Assembly (NCBI GenBank): GCA_002421905.1
Contig: DISK01000001.1
Span: 186,001 to 250,000 of the forward strand
Direction of reading: 5' to 3'
Source: Micavibrio sp. UBA6212
GTDB lineage: Bacteria; Pseudomonadota; Alphaproteobacteria; Micavibrionales; Micavibrionaceae
DNA length: 64,000 nucleotides
Shown: positions 43,487 to 51,706 of the stretch, piece by piece
Layout of the letters: each line of letters opens with the position of its first letter
How positions within the stretch are numbered: the stretch's first letter is position 1
The notes under the pieces: model-generated
Told to the model about the DNA's origin: nothing
What the model saw: only the letters and a program-made list of their open reading frames with translations
Databases searched by the model: none
Program-made: the position numbers and the translations under genes

Positions 43487-44233
43487 ATGGCGGCCGTTCA
43501 TATAGAGCTTTCTAAAGAATTTGGAAAATGTTTGGAACGTGTATTTTTTCCAGATTTCGATAGCTATTTGATGGCTTTTGACCGGAAAAAGATGGGGGTT
43601 GAAGGGAATGAGCGGTTTGCTCTGATTTGGAAACCGCGCAAGACTATAGAAGATGTTCCTAAAACACATATAGAGGCAGTTGGAGCTGAATGGAAATCCT
43701 TGCGTTTGAAATTTTTGAATGCTTGCATCAATTTTGAACCCAATTCACATCCTTATATTGGAAAAATCATTGATTCAGATGTCCAGCGTCAGGATGCCTA
43801 TGATTGGGAGGATAGTTTTCTTGTGCCATGGGATAGGAAATTAGGGCTTGGTGAAGCGCGTGATCTGGTTCGCAAAGTTGCCTATCATCATAATATTGAT
43901 CCATTGCCAAAAGTTTCAAAGGGCAAGGGGGAGGTTGATGAGAATGGAAAAATATTTTCCGAATATGTTGATGGAAATATCCATTTGGCGAATTTAACCT
44001 TAATGCACACGATTCACGAGTCTGCCCACATGGTGATTGCCAATGGTGAGTATGGGGATGAGTTGTATACTTCGCATGGACCTGTGTTTGTCTGGAAACT
44101 CATATCTCTTTATCATCACTACGCCAACATTCCTTTGGATTACATGATTTCGACAGCTAGAGATCATGAGCTATTAGGAGATTTTTCTTATCACAAAATG
44201 AGTACTCCAAAATCTATGGTTCGCAGCCCATAG
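43487..44233 (+). CDS. Predicted zinc metalloprotein with HExxH motif
   Basis: A 248-residue protein, 12 bases after deoC with GAGGG as ribosome binding site. The C-terminal third has MHTIHESAHMVIANG (His177, Glu178, His181) followed by SHGPVFVWKLISLYHHY, where His197 could be the third zinc ligand. This arrangement (HExxH, then HGPxF some 15 residues later) occurs in small uncharacterised metallopeptidase-like proteins, including phage ones. The N-terminal 130 residues match nothing I know. There is no signal peptide, so it would act in the cytosol. Peptidase activity is inferred, not shown. Confidence 0.65.
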   Translation: MAAVHIELSKEFGKCLERVFFPDFDSYLMAFDRKKMGVEGNERFALIWKPRKTIEDVPKTHIEAVGAEWKSLRLKFLNACINFEPNSHPYIGKIIDSDVQRQDAYDWEDSFLVPWDRKLGLGEARDLVRKVAYHHNIDPLPKVSKGKGEVDENGKIFSEYVDGNIHLANLTLMHTIHESAHMVIANGEYGDELYTSHGPVFVWKLISLYHHYANIPLDYMISTARDHELLGDFSYHKMSTPKSMVRSP

Positions 44234-44299
44234 AATATCCTTTTATTTCCAGTTAGTTACTTGGAGACCTTCAGAGTTGAATATTTTTCTTGTACTTCT

Positions 44300-44321
44300 A
44301 TGTTCTATCGTGATAGAACAT
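44300..44321. promoter_or_regulatory. 22-bp inverted repeat, probable operator of the histidine operon
   Basis: ATGTTCTATC (44300-44309), a two-base spacer GT, then GATAGAACAT (44312-44321): ten perfectly paired bases each side. It lies 36 bases before the start of the TrpR-like gene. A possible promoter (TTGAAT at 44277, TATGTT at 44299) overlaps it, so a bound dimer would block transcription. Confidence 0.65.
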
Positions 44322-44356
44322 TAAAACAATGTCTTTAGCATAAAAATGGATAAAAA

Positions 44357-44665
44357 ATGAAGAAGCAAACAGCGGTAAGGAACGGAAATCGAAAAGCTTT
44401 GGAAAATGCGTTGTATGATGCTGTTTTGTCTTTGGCTAATAAAAGAGAATGCCGTGCATTTTTCGAGGATATTTGTACGCCCGCCGAGATCGAGGCGATG
44501 GTTGATCGGTGGCAGGTTGCACAAATGTTGGATGAAGGAATTCCTTATCGCACAGTTTCAGAAAAAACAGCGGTGAGTCTGGCAACGGTTACCCGTGTTG
44601 CGAGGTTTCTTCATAATGGGAATAGTGGGTATCGAACAATTATAGATCGGATGAAGAGTAAATGA
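44357..44665 (+). CDS. TrpR-like repressor, YerC/YecD family
   Basis: A 102-residue DNA-binding protein with the TrpR fold. The helix-turn-helix is in EKTAVSLATVTRVARFLHNG, preceded by CTPAEIEAMVDRWQVAQMLDEG, typical of YerC/YecD. It overlaps hisG by four bases (ATGA) and an inverted repeat lies just upstream. It therefore very likely regulates this his operon, and itself, in response to histidine or a related ligand. Members of this family next to his genes have been proposed as histidine regulators by comparative genomics; that recollection is general knowledge, not a result from here. Confidence 0.87.
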   Translation: MKKQTAVRNGNRKALENALYDAVLSLANKRECRAFFEDICTPAEIEAMVDRWQVAQMLDEGIPYRTVSEKTAVSLATVTRVARFLHNGNSGYRTIIDRMKSK

Positions 44666-45567
44666 GTGATGAATTAAAAAAAGAGTCCAGATTAAAGCTG
44701 GCGGTTCAAAAATCCGGTCGGTTGGCTGATGATTCCCGCACATTATTGGAAAAGTGCGGCATTCGTTTTACCAAAAGTAAGGATCAGCTATTTTGTACTG
44801 CTCAGGATTTTCCTCTTGATCTGTTTTTTGTTCGAGATGATGACATTCCTGCGTTTGTGGCCTCAGGCGTTTGTCAGATTGGAATTGTTGGGCAGAATGT
44901 TTTGAGTGAAGAGAAAATACTGTCAAAAAATAAAAAGTTACAGGATGTTGATGAAGTTTTTCCCTTGGGATTTGGAAAATGCCGTTTGTCAATTGCGACC
45001 CCATATGGGTTTGAATATGAGAGTGCGCAGTCATTACAAGGCAAGGTTATTGCAACGTCTTATGAAGGATTGTTGTCAGAATTTCTGATGCTGAATAATG
45101 TTGAGGCTGAGATTGTGGATATGCGCGGGGCTGTCGAAATTGCACCGCGGGTTGGTATGGCGGATGCGATTTGTGATCTGGTGTCAACAGGGGCTACTTT
45201 GGCAGTAAATGGTTTGCAAGAAGCAGAAGTCATTTTCAAAAGCCAGTCTGTTTTAATTAAAGGTGCAGATGTTTCTGATGCACAACAGAGGATTCTTGAT
45301 CGTTTATTGATGCGTATTCGTGGTGTTTTGCAGGCCGAGAATAGCAAATATATTATGTTTCATGCGCCGATCCAGTCCCTTGATGAACTGCGAAATGTCA
45401 TTCCGGGGTCTGATGCCCCAACTGTTCTGGAATTGCAGGGGCGGACAGATAAAGTTGCGGTTCATGCTGTTTGTAATGAAGATGTTTTCTGGGACACGAT
45501 GGAAGATTTACGGAGCAAAGGGGCAACAGACATTCTGGTTGTTCCTATTGAAAAGATGCTGGAGTAA
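44662..45567 (+). CDS. hisG: ATP phosphoribosyltransferase, long form
   Basis: First step of histidine synthesis, ATP plus PRPP to phosphoribosyl-ATP. 301 residues: start RLKLAVQKSGRLADDS, the substrate-binding stretch ADAICDLVSTGATLAVNGL, and a C-terminal ACT-like regulatory domain from about 225 (ELQGRTDKVAVHAVCNED). The long form carries its own histidine feedback domain. Short-form HisG, frequent in alphaproteobacteria, needs HisZ instead, and no hisZ is present. Overlaps the regulator gene by four bases. No hisD follows, unlike most operons with long-form hisG. Confidence 0.94.
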   Translation: MSDELKKESRLKLAVQKSGRLADDSRTLLEKCGIRFTKSKDQLFCTAQDFPLDLFFVRDDDIPAFVASGVCQIGIVGQNVLSEEKILSKNKKLQDVDEVFPLGFGKCRLSIATPYGFEYESAQSLQGKVIATSYEGLLSEFLMLNNVEAEIVDMRGAVEIAPRVGMADAICDLVSTGATLAVNGLQEAEVIFKSQSVLIKGADVSDAQQRILDRLLMRIRGVLQAENSKYIMFHAPIQSLDELRNVIPGSDAPTVLELQGRTDKVAVHAVCNEDVFWDTMEDLRSKGATDILVVPIEKMLE

Positions 45568-45573
45568 AGCGCG

Positions 45574-47241
45574 ATGCAACAAAACAGTATTTTATCACGC
45601 GCACGACCATCTGTTCTGGCAATGAAAGCTTATTCTTCGGCGCGGTCTTTGTATAAGGCTGGGGACGGGTATATTTTTCTGGATGCCAATGAATGTGCCT
45701 ATGAACCCTATGTGGGGGCACAGAATTTGAACAGATACGCCGGACAACAACCGCGCGATGCTATTGAGGCTCTCTGCCGTTTATATGATGTTTCCAGCAG
45801 AAATTTAGTTCTGACCAGAGGGGCTGACGAAGCTATTGATGTTCTTGTCCGTAGTTTTTGTGAGGGAGGGAAAGATTCTATCCTGATTTGTCCCCCAACT
45901 TTTCCAATGTATGGACAAGCAGCAACATTGCAAGGTGCGGAAATCATAGAGGTTCCATTAAACATTGAAAATAATTTTTCCATTGATGTAGAAGAAATTG
46001 AATCTGCGATTCGACCCAATACCAAGATTGTTTTTCTATGTTCTCCCAATAATCCAACGGGGAATTTGATCCCTTTGGAACAGATTGAACAAATTTGTCG
46101 TTTTTGTGATGGACAAGCTTTGGTTGTTGTTGATGAGACTTATATTGAGTTTTCCGGGCAGAAAAGCTGTCTTGATATTTTGTCCACATATTCAAATCTG
46201 GTGGTGTTGCGGACTTTATCCAAGGCTTATGCGGCGGCGGGATTGCGTGCCGGTGTGGCGATTGCCAATGCAGATGTCATCGCGTTGTTGAGAAAAGTTC
46301 TTGCGCCTTATCCGGTGGCGCAAAATGTCGCGCAGGAAATTGTCAGGATTACTGATCCCAATAATATCAAAAGATTGAGTGCCAAAATGGCAGATACGAT
46401 TAATCGTCGGGAAGAATTTGCACAGCGTTTGGCAGGGTTCGATTTTGTAGAAAAAATATTCCCGTCCTCGACAAATTTCCTTCTTATTCAAGTTCGGGAT
46501 GCTGATCTTTTTGTTCAAAGATGTCTGGATGGGGGTATTATTGTTCGTAGTCAATCTCATTTGCAGGGAATAAAAAATTGCGTGCGAATTTCTATTGGAT
46601 CTAAAGAGGATATGTCACGTTTGTTGGATGTATTGTCTGGCGATACTCCGCAGGCAACAAGTGCTGGACGAACTGCGCGGGTTGTTCGTAAAACTGCAGA
46701 AACGGCGATTGATCTCAGCGTTAATCTTGATCGGAAAGAGCCGGTTAACATTAATACGGGGGTTCGTTTTTACGATCACATGTTAGAGCAGATCGCCAAA
46801 CATGCAGGATTTTCTATCCAAATGGAATGTGTCGGAGATGTTGAGGTCGATACACACCACAGTATTGAAGATTGTGCGATTTCCTTGGGGATGGCGATCA
46901 AGCAGGCTTTGGGTGATAAGCGTGGTATCGGGAGATATGGGTTTACTGTGCCGATGGATGAGTCCTTATGTGATGTTGCAATTGATCTGTCTGGCCGTTT
47001 TTATTTGAATTTTGATGCTGAGTTTCCGGATCGATATGTCTCGGATATGCCGTGTGATATGGTCGAGCATGTGTTCCGGTCATTGGCGGAGAATATAGGG
47101 TGTAACCTTCATATTAAAGTGCGTGGAGAGAATTCTCACCATATGGTCGAGGCTTGTTTTAAGGCGTTCGGGCGTGCGTTGGGTATGGCCATACGCTGTC
47201 AGGATGGAGATTCTTTGCCGAGTACAAAAGGGGTCTTATGA
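45574..47241 (+). CDS. Fusion: histidinol-phosphate aminotransferase (HisC) and imidazoleglycerol-phosphate dehydratase (HisB)
   Basis: One uninterrupted frame of 555 residues encodes two enzymes. Residues 1-356 are a type I PLP aminotransferase: FLDANECAYEPY, CSPNNPTGN, VDETYIEF and TLSKAYAAAGLRAG with the PLP lysine Lys217. Residues 366-555 are IGP dehydratase: NTGVRFYDHMLEQIAKHAGF, DTHHSIEDCAI and ENSHHMVEACFKAFGRAL, with all metal-binding His/Glu motifs. The linker is short. In enterobacteria HisB is instead fused to a phosphatase; here the aminotransferase takes that place, so histidinol phosphatase must be encoded elsewhere. The neighbouring hisH overlaps by four bases. Confidence 0.92.
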   Translation: MQQNSILSRARPSVLAMKAYSSARSLYKAGDGYIFLDANECAYEPYVGAQNLNRYAGQQPRDAIEALCRLYDVSSRNLVLTRGADEAIDVLVRSFCEGGKDSILICPPTFPMYGQAATLQGAEIIEVPLNIENNFSIDVEEIESAIRPNTKIVFLCSPNNPTGNLIPLEQIEQICRFCDGQALVVVDETYIEFSGQKSCLDILSTYSNLVVLRTLSKAYAAAGLRAGVAIANADVIALLRKVLAPYPVAQNVAQEIVRITDPNNIKRLSAKMADTINRREEFAQRLAGFDFVEKIFPSSTNFLLIQVRDADLFVQRCLDGGIIVRSQSHLQGIKNCVRISIGSKEDMSRLLDVLSGDTPQATSAGRTARVVRKTAETAIDLSVNLDRKEPVNINTGVRFYDHMLEQIAKHAGFSIQMECVGDVEVDTHHSIEDCAISLGMAIKQALGDKRGIGRYGFTVPMDESLCDVAIDLSGRFYLNFDAEFPDRYVSDMPCDMVEHVFRSLAENIGCNLHIKVRGENSHHMVEACFKAFGRALGMAIRCQDGDSLPSTKGVL

Positions 47242-47831
47242 TTACGATTGTTGAAAGTGGAGGGGCCAATATCGCATCAATCCGCTTCGCTCTGGAGCGG
47301 CTGAACGTCAGTGCCGAATGGACTTCCGATGTCGATAAAATTTCAAAGGCCAGCCGTGTGATGTTGCCGGGTGTTGGGGCTGCTGGTGATGCAATGCAGA
47401 AATTGCGGGCCAAAGGGCTTGATGAATGTGTTAAATCCCTAACCTGTCCGGTTTTTGGAATTTGTCTGGGGATGCAGATGTTGTTTTCAACGTCTGCGGA
47501 AGGGCAAACAGATATGCTGGATATTATCAAAGCCCCGGTCGTACGATTGACAGAAGAAGTAGGGAAAACCATTCCTCATATGGGGTGGAATGATGTCGTG
47601 ATCGAACAAAAAGATCACCCTTTGATGCAAGGACTATCAGAGAAGGAGTTTTTTTATTTTGTGCATAGTTACTATGCCCCGCTTGGGAGTTATACCGTTG
47701 GAAGATGCGATTATTTTTCCAATAGTTTCTCGGCGATTGTGACGCAGGATAATTTTATGGGATGCCAGTTTCATCCTGAACGATCCGGTGCCGCAGGGAG
47801 TCGTATATTGGAAAATTTTATAAGGATGTAG
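47238..47831 (+). CDS. hisH: Imidazole glycerol phosphate synthase, glutaminase subunit
   Basis: This supplies ammonia from glutamine to HisF. 197 residues, class I glutamine amidotransferase: the oxyanion strand LPGVGAAGDAM, the nucleophile elbow GICLGMQMLF (Cys), and the His/Glu pair in CQFHPERSGAAG. HSYYAP is the usual partner motif. It overlaps the HisC-HisB gene by four bases and precedes hisA by three. Confidence 0.96.
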   Translation: MITIVESGGANIASIRFALERLNVSAEWTSDVDKISKASRVMLPGVGAAGDAMQKLRAKGLDECVKSLTCPVFGICLGMQMLFSTSAEGQTDMLDIIKAPVVRLTEEVGKTIPHMGWNDVVIEQKDHPLMQGLSEKEFFYFVHSYYAPLGSYTVGRCDYFSNSFSAIVTQDNFMGCQFHPERSGAAGSRILENFIRM

Positions 47832-47834
47832 TTT

Positions 47835-48572
47835 ATGATTATTTATCCGGCCATTGATCTGATTAACGGGTCTTGTGTGCGCCTTTATAAGGGGCAGTTT
47901 GATTGTGCTACGTCTTATGATGTTTCTCCCACAGATGTGGCGCTTGAATATCAGAAGCAAGGGACAAGCTGGGTGCATGTCGTTGATTTGGACGGGGCGC
48001 GGAGTACACTGAATCGGCAGAGCGATTTGATCAAAGAGATTGCATCAGTTGAAGGAATTAAAGTTCAGACTGGTGGTGGTGTACGTGCGGCATCAGATGT
48101 AGAAAAATTATTGGATATTGGCGCATCGCGGGTGGTGATTGGGTCACTGGCAGTTAAGGATCCTGATACTGTAAGGGACTGCTTCAGGTCTTTTGGTGCC
48201 GACAAAATTTGTTTGGCGATTGATGTCATTCCCTATGCCGAACAGTTTCAGGTGGCCGTATCAGGTTGGCAGGAAAATAGCGGGGTTTACTTGTCTACTG
48301 TTCTTGAGATGTATCTGGATTATGGTTTGCGCCATGTTTTATGTACCGATATCTCCAAAGATGGAACTTTGGAAGGATGTAATATTGGTTTATATGCCAG
48401 TTTGGTGACGCAATATCCTTCATTGGATATTCAGGCCTCTGGTGGGGTTCGGGGGATCGAAGATATTCAAGAACTTTGTAAGTTGAATGTTGGTGGGGTG
48501 GTAATCGGGAAAGCCCTTTATGAAAGAAAAGTTGATCTGAACAGTGCGATAAAAGAGGCTTCATCATGCTAA
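47835..48572 (+). CDS. hisA: ProFAR isomerase HisA
   Basis: 1-(5-phosphoribosyl)-5-[(5-phosphoribosylamino)methylideneamino]imidazole-4-carboxamide isomerase, a TIM barrel of 245 residues. Seen: IYPAIDLINGSCVRLYKG with catalytic Asp8-type residue, VQTGGGVRAASDVEKLL, VLCTDISKDGTLEG with the second catalytic Asp, and ASGGVRGIEDIQEL. It overlaps hisF by seven bases. Confidence 0.96.
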   Translation: MIIYPAIDLINGSCVRLYKGQFDCATSYDVSPTDVALEYQKQGTSWVHVVDLDGARSTLNRQSDLIKEIASVEGIKVQTGGGVRAASDVEKLLDIGASRVVIGSLAVKDPDTVRDCFRSFGADKICLAIDVIPYAEQFQVAVSGWQENSGVYLSTVLEMYLDYGLRHVLCTDISKDGTLEGCNIGLYASLVTQYPSLDIQASGGVRGIEDIQELCKLNVGGVVIGKALYERKVDLNSAIKEASSC

Positions 48573-49333
48573 CAAAACGAATTATCGCGTGCCTTGATGT
48601 TAAGGATGAGGTGGTTGTCAAAGGTGTCCAGTTTCGCAATCATGTCGTGATGGGGGATATTGTTGATCTGGCGCAGCGATACCGTGATGATGGCGTTGAT
48701 GAGCTGGTTTTTTATGATATTACGGCCAGCAGCGATCAGCGTGTTGTTGATAAATCATGGGTCAGTAAGGTTGCGCGCGTTCTGGATGTTCCATTTTGTG
48801 TGGCAGGGGGCATTCGTACGATTGAAGATGCCAAGCGTATTCTGAATGAAGGTGCGGATAAAATTTCGATAAATTCTCCTGCATTGGAACGACCCCAATT
48901 TATCACGGAACTTGCGCAGATTTTTGGTGTGCAATCTATTGTGGTTGGTGTGGATTCTCGTGAAGAGGGCAATGAATGGGTTGTTTATCAATATACAGGT
49001 GACGAGACACGTACCATCAAATCAAAACACAAGATGACTGACTGGCTTTCTATGGTGCAATCAATGGGGGCGGGAGAAATTGTTTTGAATTGCATGGCGC
49101 AAGATGGTGTTCGCCGTGGCTATAATTTGGAGCAACTATCGGCTGCGCGGGATGTGCTAACTATTCCTCTGGTGGCGTCCGGTGGGGCAGGAGAGATGGA
49201 GCATTTCTATGATGTCTTTACAAAATCAAAGGTAGATGGGGCGTTGGCAGCATCTGTTTTTCATACAGGGCATTTGCATATCGGGGGATTGAAGACTTAT
49301 CTCGCACAACAAGGATTAAGCATTAGAAAGTAA
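48566..49333 (+). CDS. hisF: Imidazole glycerol phosphate synthase, cyclase subunit
   Basis: This forms IGP and AICAR from PRFAR and ammonia. 255 residues: RIIACLDVKDEVVVKGVQF with the catalytic Asp, FYDITASSD, CVAGGIRTIEDAKRIL, VLNCMAQDGVRRGYN with the second Asp, and VASGGAGEMEHF. All are typical. The usual acceptor KIGINSP reads KISINSP. Confidence 0.96.
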   Translation: MLTKRIIACLDVKDEVVVKGVQFRNHVVMGDIVDLAQRYRDDGVDELVFYDITASSDQRVVDKSWVSKVARVLDVPFCVAGGIRTIEDAKRILNEGADKISINSPALERPQFITELAQIFGVQSIVVGVDSREEGNEWVVYQYTGDETRTIKSKHKMTDWLSMVQSMGAGEIVLNCMAQDGVRRGYNLEQLSAARDVLTIPLVASGGAGEMEHFYDVFTKSKVDGALAASVFHTGHLHIGGLKTYLAQQGLSIRK

Positions 49334-49337
49334 GAAA

Positions 49338-49958
49338 ATGAAGTTACAAATTAATATTGAAGAACTGGATTGGAAAAAGGTTGACGGAATGATGCCTGCG
49401 ATTGTGCAGGATTATATGTCCCGTCAGGTTTTGATGTTGGGATATATGTCCCGTGACGCATTGGAAAAAACTCTGCAAACCGGGAAAATAACCTTTTTCA
49501 GCCGAACACGGAAAAGTTTATGGACGAAGGGTGAAACGTCAGGGAATTTTCTGGGTTTGAAATCAATTTTTATTGATTGTGATAAGGATACGTTGCTTGT
49601 CCTGGCAGATCCAATTGGGCCAACCTGTCACATGGGAACTGTCAGTTGTTTTGAAGGAGACACCATTCCTGCGACGTCCTTTCTGAATGAATTGGCTGCG
49701 CTGATTCATGACCGAAATATCACGCGCCCCAAAGACAGTTATACAACTTCTCTGTTTGAATCCGGAAAGTCTCGCGTGGCGCAAAAGGTCGGTGAGGAGG
49801 GAGTGGAGCTGGCTTTGGCACATATGGAGGGAGAAAAAGAGCATATCGTTAATGAAGCCGCTGATTTGATTTATCATTCCATAGTGTTGTTAGAACATGC
49901 CGGTATTCCATTTGAGGATGTTTGCCAGACCCTTAAAAATCGTCACACTAAGAAATAG
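49338..49958 (+). CDS. hisI: Bifunctional phosphoribosyl-AMP cyclohydrolase / phosphoribosyl-ATP pyrophosphatase
   Basis: Steps 2 and 3 of histidine synthesis in one chain of 206 residues. HisI part (1-115): ARSRKSLW-type segment SRTRKSLWTKGETSGNFL, CDKDTLLVLADPIGPTCHMG with zinc-binding cysteines. HisE part (120-206): SYTTSLFESGKSRVAQKVGEEG and NEAADLIYHSIVLLE. The hisIE fusion is common in gammaproteobacteria and Bacteroidota, whereas alphaproteobacteria usually keep hisI and hisE separate. It is the last gene of the operon. Confidence 0.95.
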   Translation: MKLQINIEELDWKKVDGMMPAIVQDYMSRQVLMLGYMSRDALEKTLQTGKITFFSRTRKSLWTKGETSGNFLGLKSIFIDCDKDTLLVLADPIGPTCHMGTVSCFEGDTIPATSFLNELAALIHDRNITRPKDSYTTSLFESGKSRVAQKVGEEGVELALAHMEGEKEHIVNEAADLIYHSIVLLEHAGIPFEDVCQTLKNRHTKK

Positions 49959-50055
49959 GTGTTCAGAATTTTGGACTTTCACATCAATTTGAACAGGAGT
50001 ACTCTATTTCATAATTAGAAATTACCCCGATTTTCGGGAATGGAACGGAATAAAA

Positions 50056-51426
50056 ATGAAACTGTCTTTCTGGGGCTCTGCCCATACGGTCACGGGGTCA
50101 AAATATCTTCTGGAATCCGGAACTCAAAAAATTCTGGTTGATTGCGGCCTGTTTCAAGGGATGAAGGATTTACGCCTTTTGAATTGGAAAGAGATGCCCG
50201 TCCACCCTGTGGATATTGATGCAATTTTATTGACACATGCCCATCTGGATCATAGCGGCTATATCCCGAAACTTGTCAAAGACGGATTTCGCGGGAAGAT
50301 ATATTGTTCCGAGGCCACGCGCGATCTGGCCGAAATTATTTTGACAGATAGTGGGCATATTCAGGAAGACGATGCTGAACGTGCCAATAGATATGGGTAC
50401 ACCAAACACCAACCGGCTTTGGCATTATATACCGAGAGGGATGCCAAACATGCGATGGAACAGTTTGTGACTGTTACTTTTGGTGAAAAAATCGAAGTTC
50501 CGGGTGGGGAGTTTTCTTTCTCACTCCATCGGGCAGGACATATCCTTGGTGCGGCGTCTATTCGTGTTGAATTTGATGGCGGAACATCCATCTTATTTTC
50601 TGGAGATCTGGGACGGGAAAATGATCCGCTGATGAAGGCGCCTGTGCATATTCAGCAATCAGATTATATCGTTGTCGAGTCCACTTACGGGGATCGGTTG
50701 CATGATACAACTGATCCTGCTGATTTATTGGAAGATATTATTAACCGGACAGTTCAGCGTGGCGGGAGTGTTGTTATTCCTGCGTTTGCTGTGGGACGAG
50801 CCCAGAGCCTTCTATATTATATTCATCAATTAAAGAAAGAGGGGAGGATTCATGCCTCCTTGCCAATCTATCTTGATAGTCCGATGGCGGTTAGTGCGAC
50901 TGAGCTCCTTTGCAAACACTCCGTAGACCATCGTTTATCACAGGGGTTGTGTCAGGAAGTTTGCGAAGCGGCAAAATATGTGCGGACCCGTGATGAGTCA
51001 AAAGCACTGGATGGAAATCATAACGGAGTGCCGAAAGTTATTATCTCGGCCAGTGGTATGGCAACAGGCGGGCGGGTTTTGCACCATCTGGCTCATTATC
51101 TGGGTGATCACCGTTCGACTGTTGTTCTCGCGGGATTTCAGGCTTCTGGGACTCGCGGCGATCGTTTGGCTCGAGGTGAAAAAACCATCAAAATTCATGG
51201 TCAGTATTGGGATGTGGCGGCGGAGATTATCAAGCTGGATAATATGTCTGCCCATGGTGATTATGCCGAAATAATGAAGTGGCTGAAGACCCAACAAAAG
51301 CAGCCGCGCAAGGTCTTTGTAACGCATGGGGAATCTTCCGCAGCCGTTGCCATGTGCGAACGTATTAAAAACGATCTGGGTTGGGATGCTTTGGTTCCAG
51401 AATATGGGTATCACGAAGATTTGTAA
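50056..51426 (+). CDS. Metallo-beta-lactamase/beta-CASP RNase, CPSF-like
   Basis: A predicted zinc-dependent RNA nuclease of the Ysh1/CPSF-73-like family, 456 residues. Metal motifs in order: LTHAHLDHSGYIPKL, AGHILGAASI, FSGDLG, then beta-CASP motifs VVESTYGDR, IPAFAVGRAQSLLYYI, ISASGMATGGRVLHHLA, and the final DNMSAHGDYAEIM and VTHGESSAAV. All ligands are present. It begins 98 bases after hisIE with GGAA upstream and probably has its own promoter. Confidence 0.9.
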   Translation: MKLSFWGSAHTVTGSKYLLESGTQKILVDCGLFQGMKDLRLLNWKEMPVHPVDIDAILLTHAHLDHSGYIPKLVKDGFRGKIYCSEATRDLAEIILTDSGHIQEDDAERANRYGYTKHQPALALYTERDAKHAMEQFVTVTFGEKIEVPGGEFSFSLHRAGHILGAASIRVEFDGGTSILFSGDLGRENDPLMKAPVHIQQSDYIVVESTYGDRLHDTTDPADLLEDIINRTVQRGGSVVIPAFAVGRAQSLLYYIHQLKKEGRIHASLPIYLDSPMAVSATELLCKHSVDHRLSQGLCQEVCEAAKYVRTRDESKALDGNHNGVPKVIISASGMATGGRVLHHLAHYLGDHRSTVVLAGFQASGTRGDRLARGEKTIKIHGQYWDVAAEIIKLDNMSAHGDYAEIMKWLKTQQKQPRKVFVTHGESSAAVAMCERIKNDLGWDALVPEYGYHEDL

Positions 51427-51611
51427 GAGGAAGGGGTCTTGCCCTATATGGCTTAAAAACCCAATATTTTCATATTGTAAATCAATTTAGGTGGTTCAAA
51501 AGGGTTTCTTTCCTTCTCTTTCAAGAATTATTGGGATTTTGCCATTGATTTTTATGAAATTTACCCGTAGAAATCATGTCTCGATTTGATCCAAATTGTT
51601 TTTTATATCGA

Positions 51612-51703
51612 GGATCGGTGGCCGAGTGGCTTAAGGCAACGGTTTGCTAAACCGTCGTACTACGTAAGTTGTACCGAGGGTTCGAATCCCTCCCGATCCG
51701 CCA
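51612..51703 (+). tRNA. tRNA-Ser (GCT)
   Basis: Acceptor arms GGATCGG and CCGATCC pair, anticodon stem ACGGT/ACCGT encloses TTGCTAA (anticodon GCT, for AGC/AGU), a long variable arm (typical of Ser), T loop TTCGAAT, and encoded CCA at 51701-51703. Its 3' end is repeated in degraded form twice downstream. Confidence 0.96.
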
Positions 51704-51706
51704 TAT
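51685..51706 (+). repeat. tRNA-Ser 3' end, reference copy of the attachment-like repeat
   Basis: AATCCCTCCCGATCCGCCAT at the tRNA end is echoed at 52781-52802 and 52912-52930. Many integrases use the T arm and 3' end of tRNA-Ser genes as attachment sites. Confidence 0.5.

Noticed and set aside
43487..44233. SprT or YgjP homologue
   Set aside because: The HExxH context differs (HGPxF follows, no WGSCS motif); kept as an unassigned metalloprotein.
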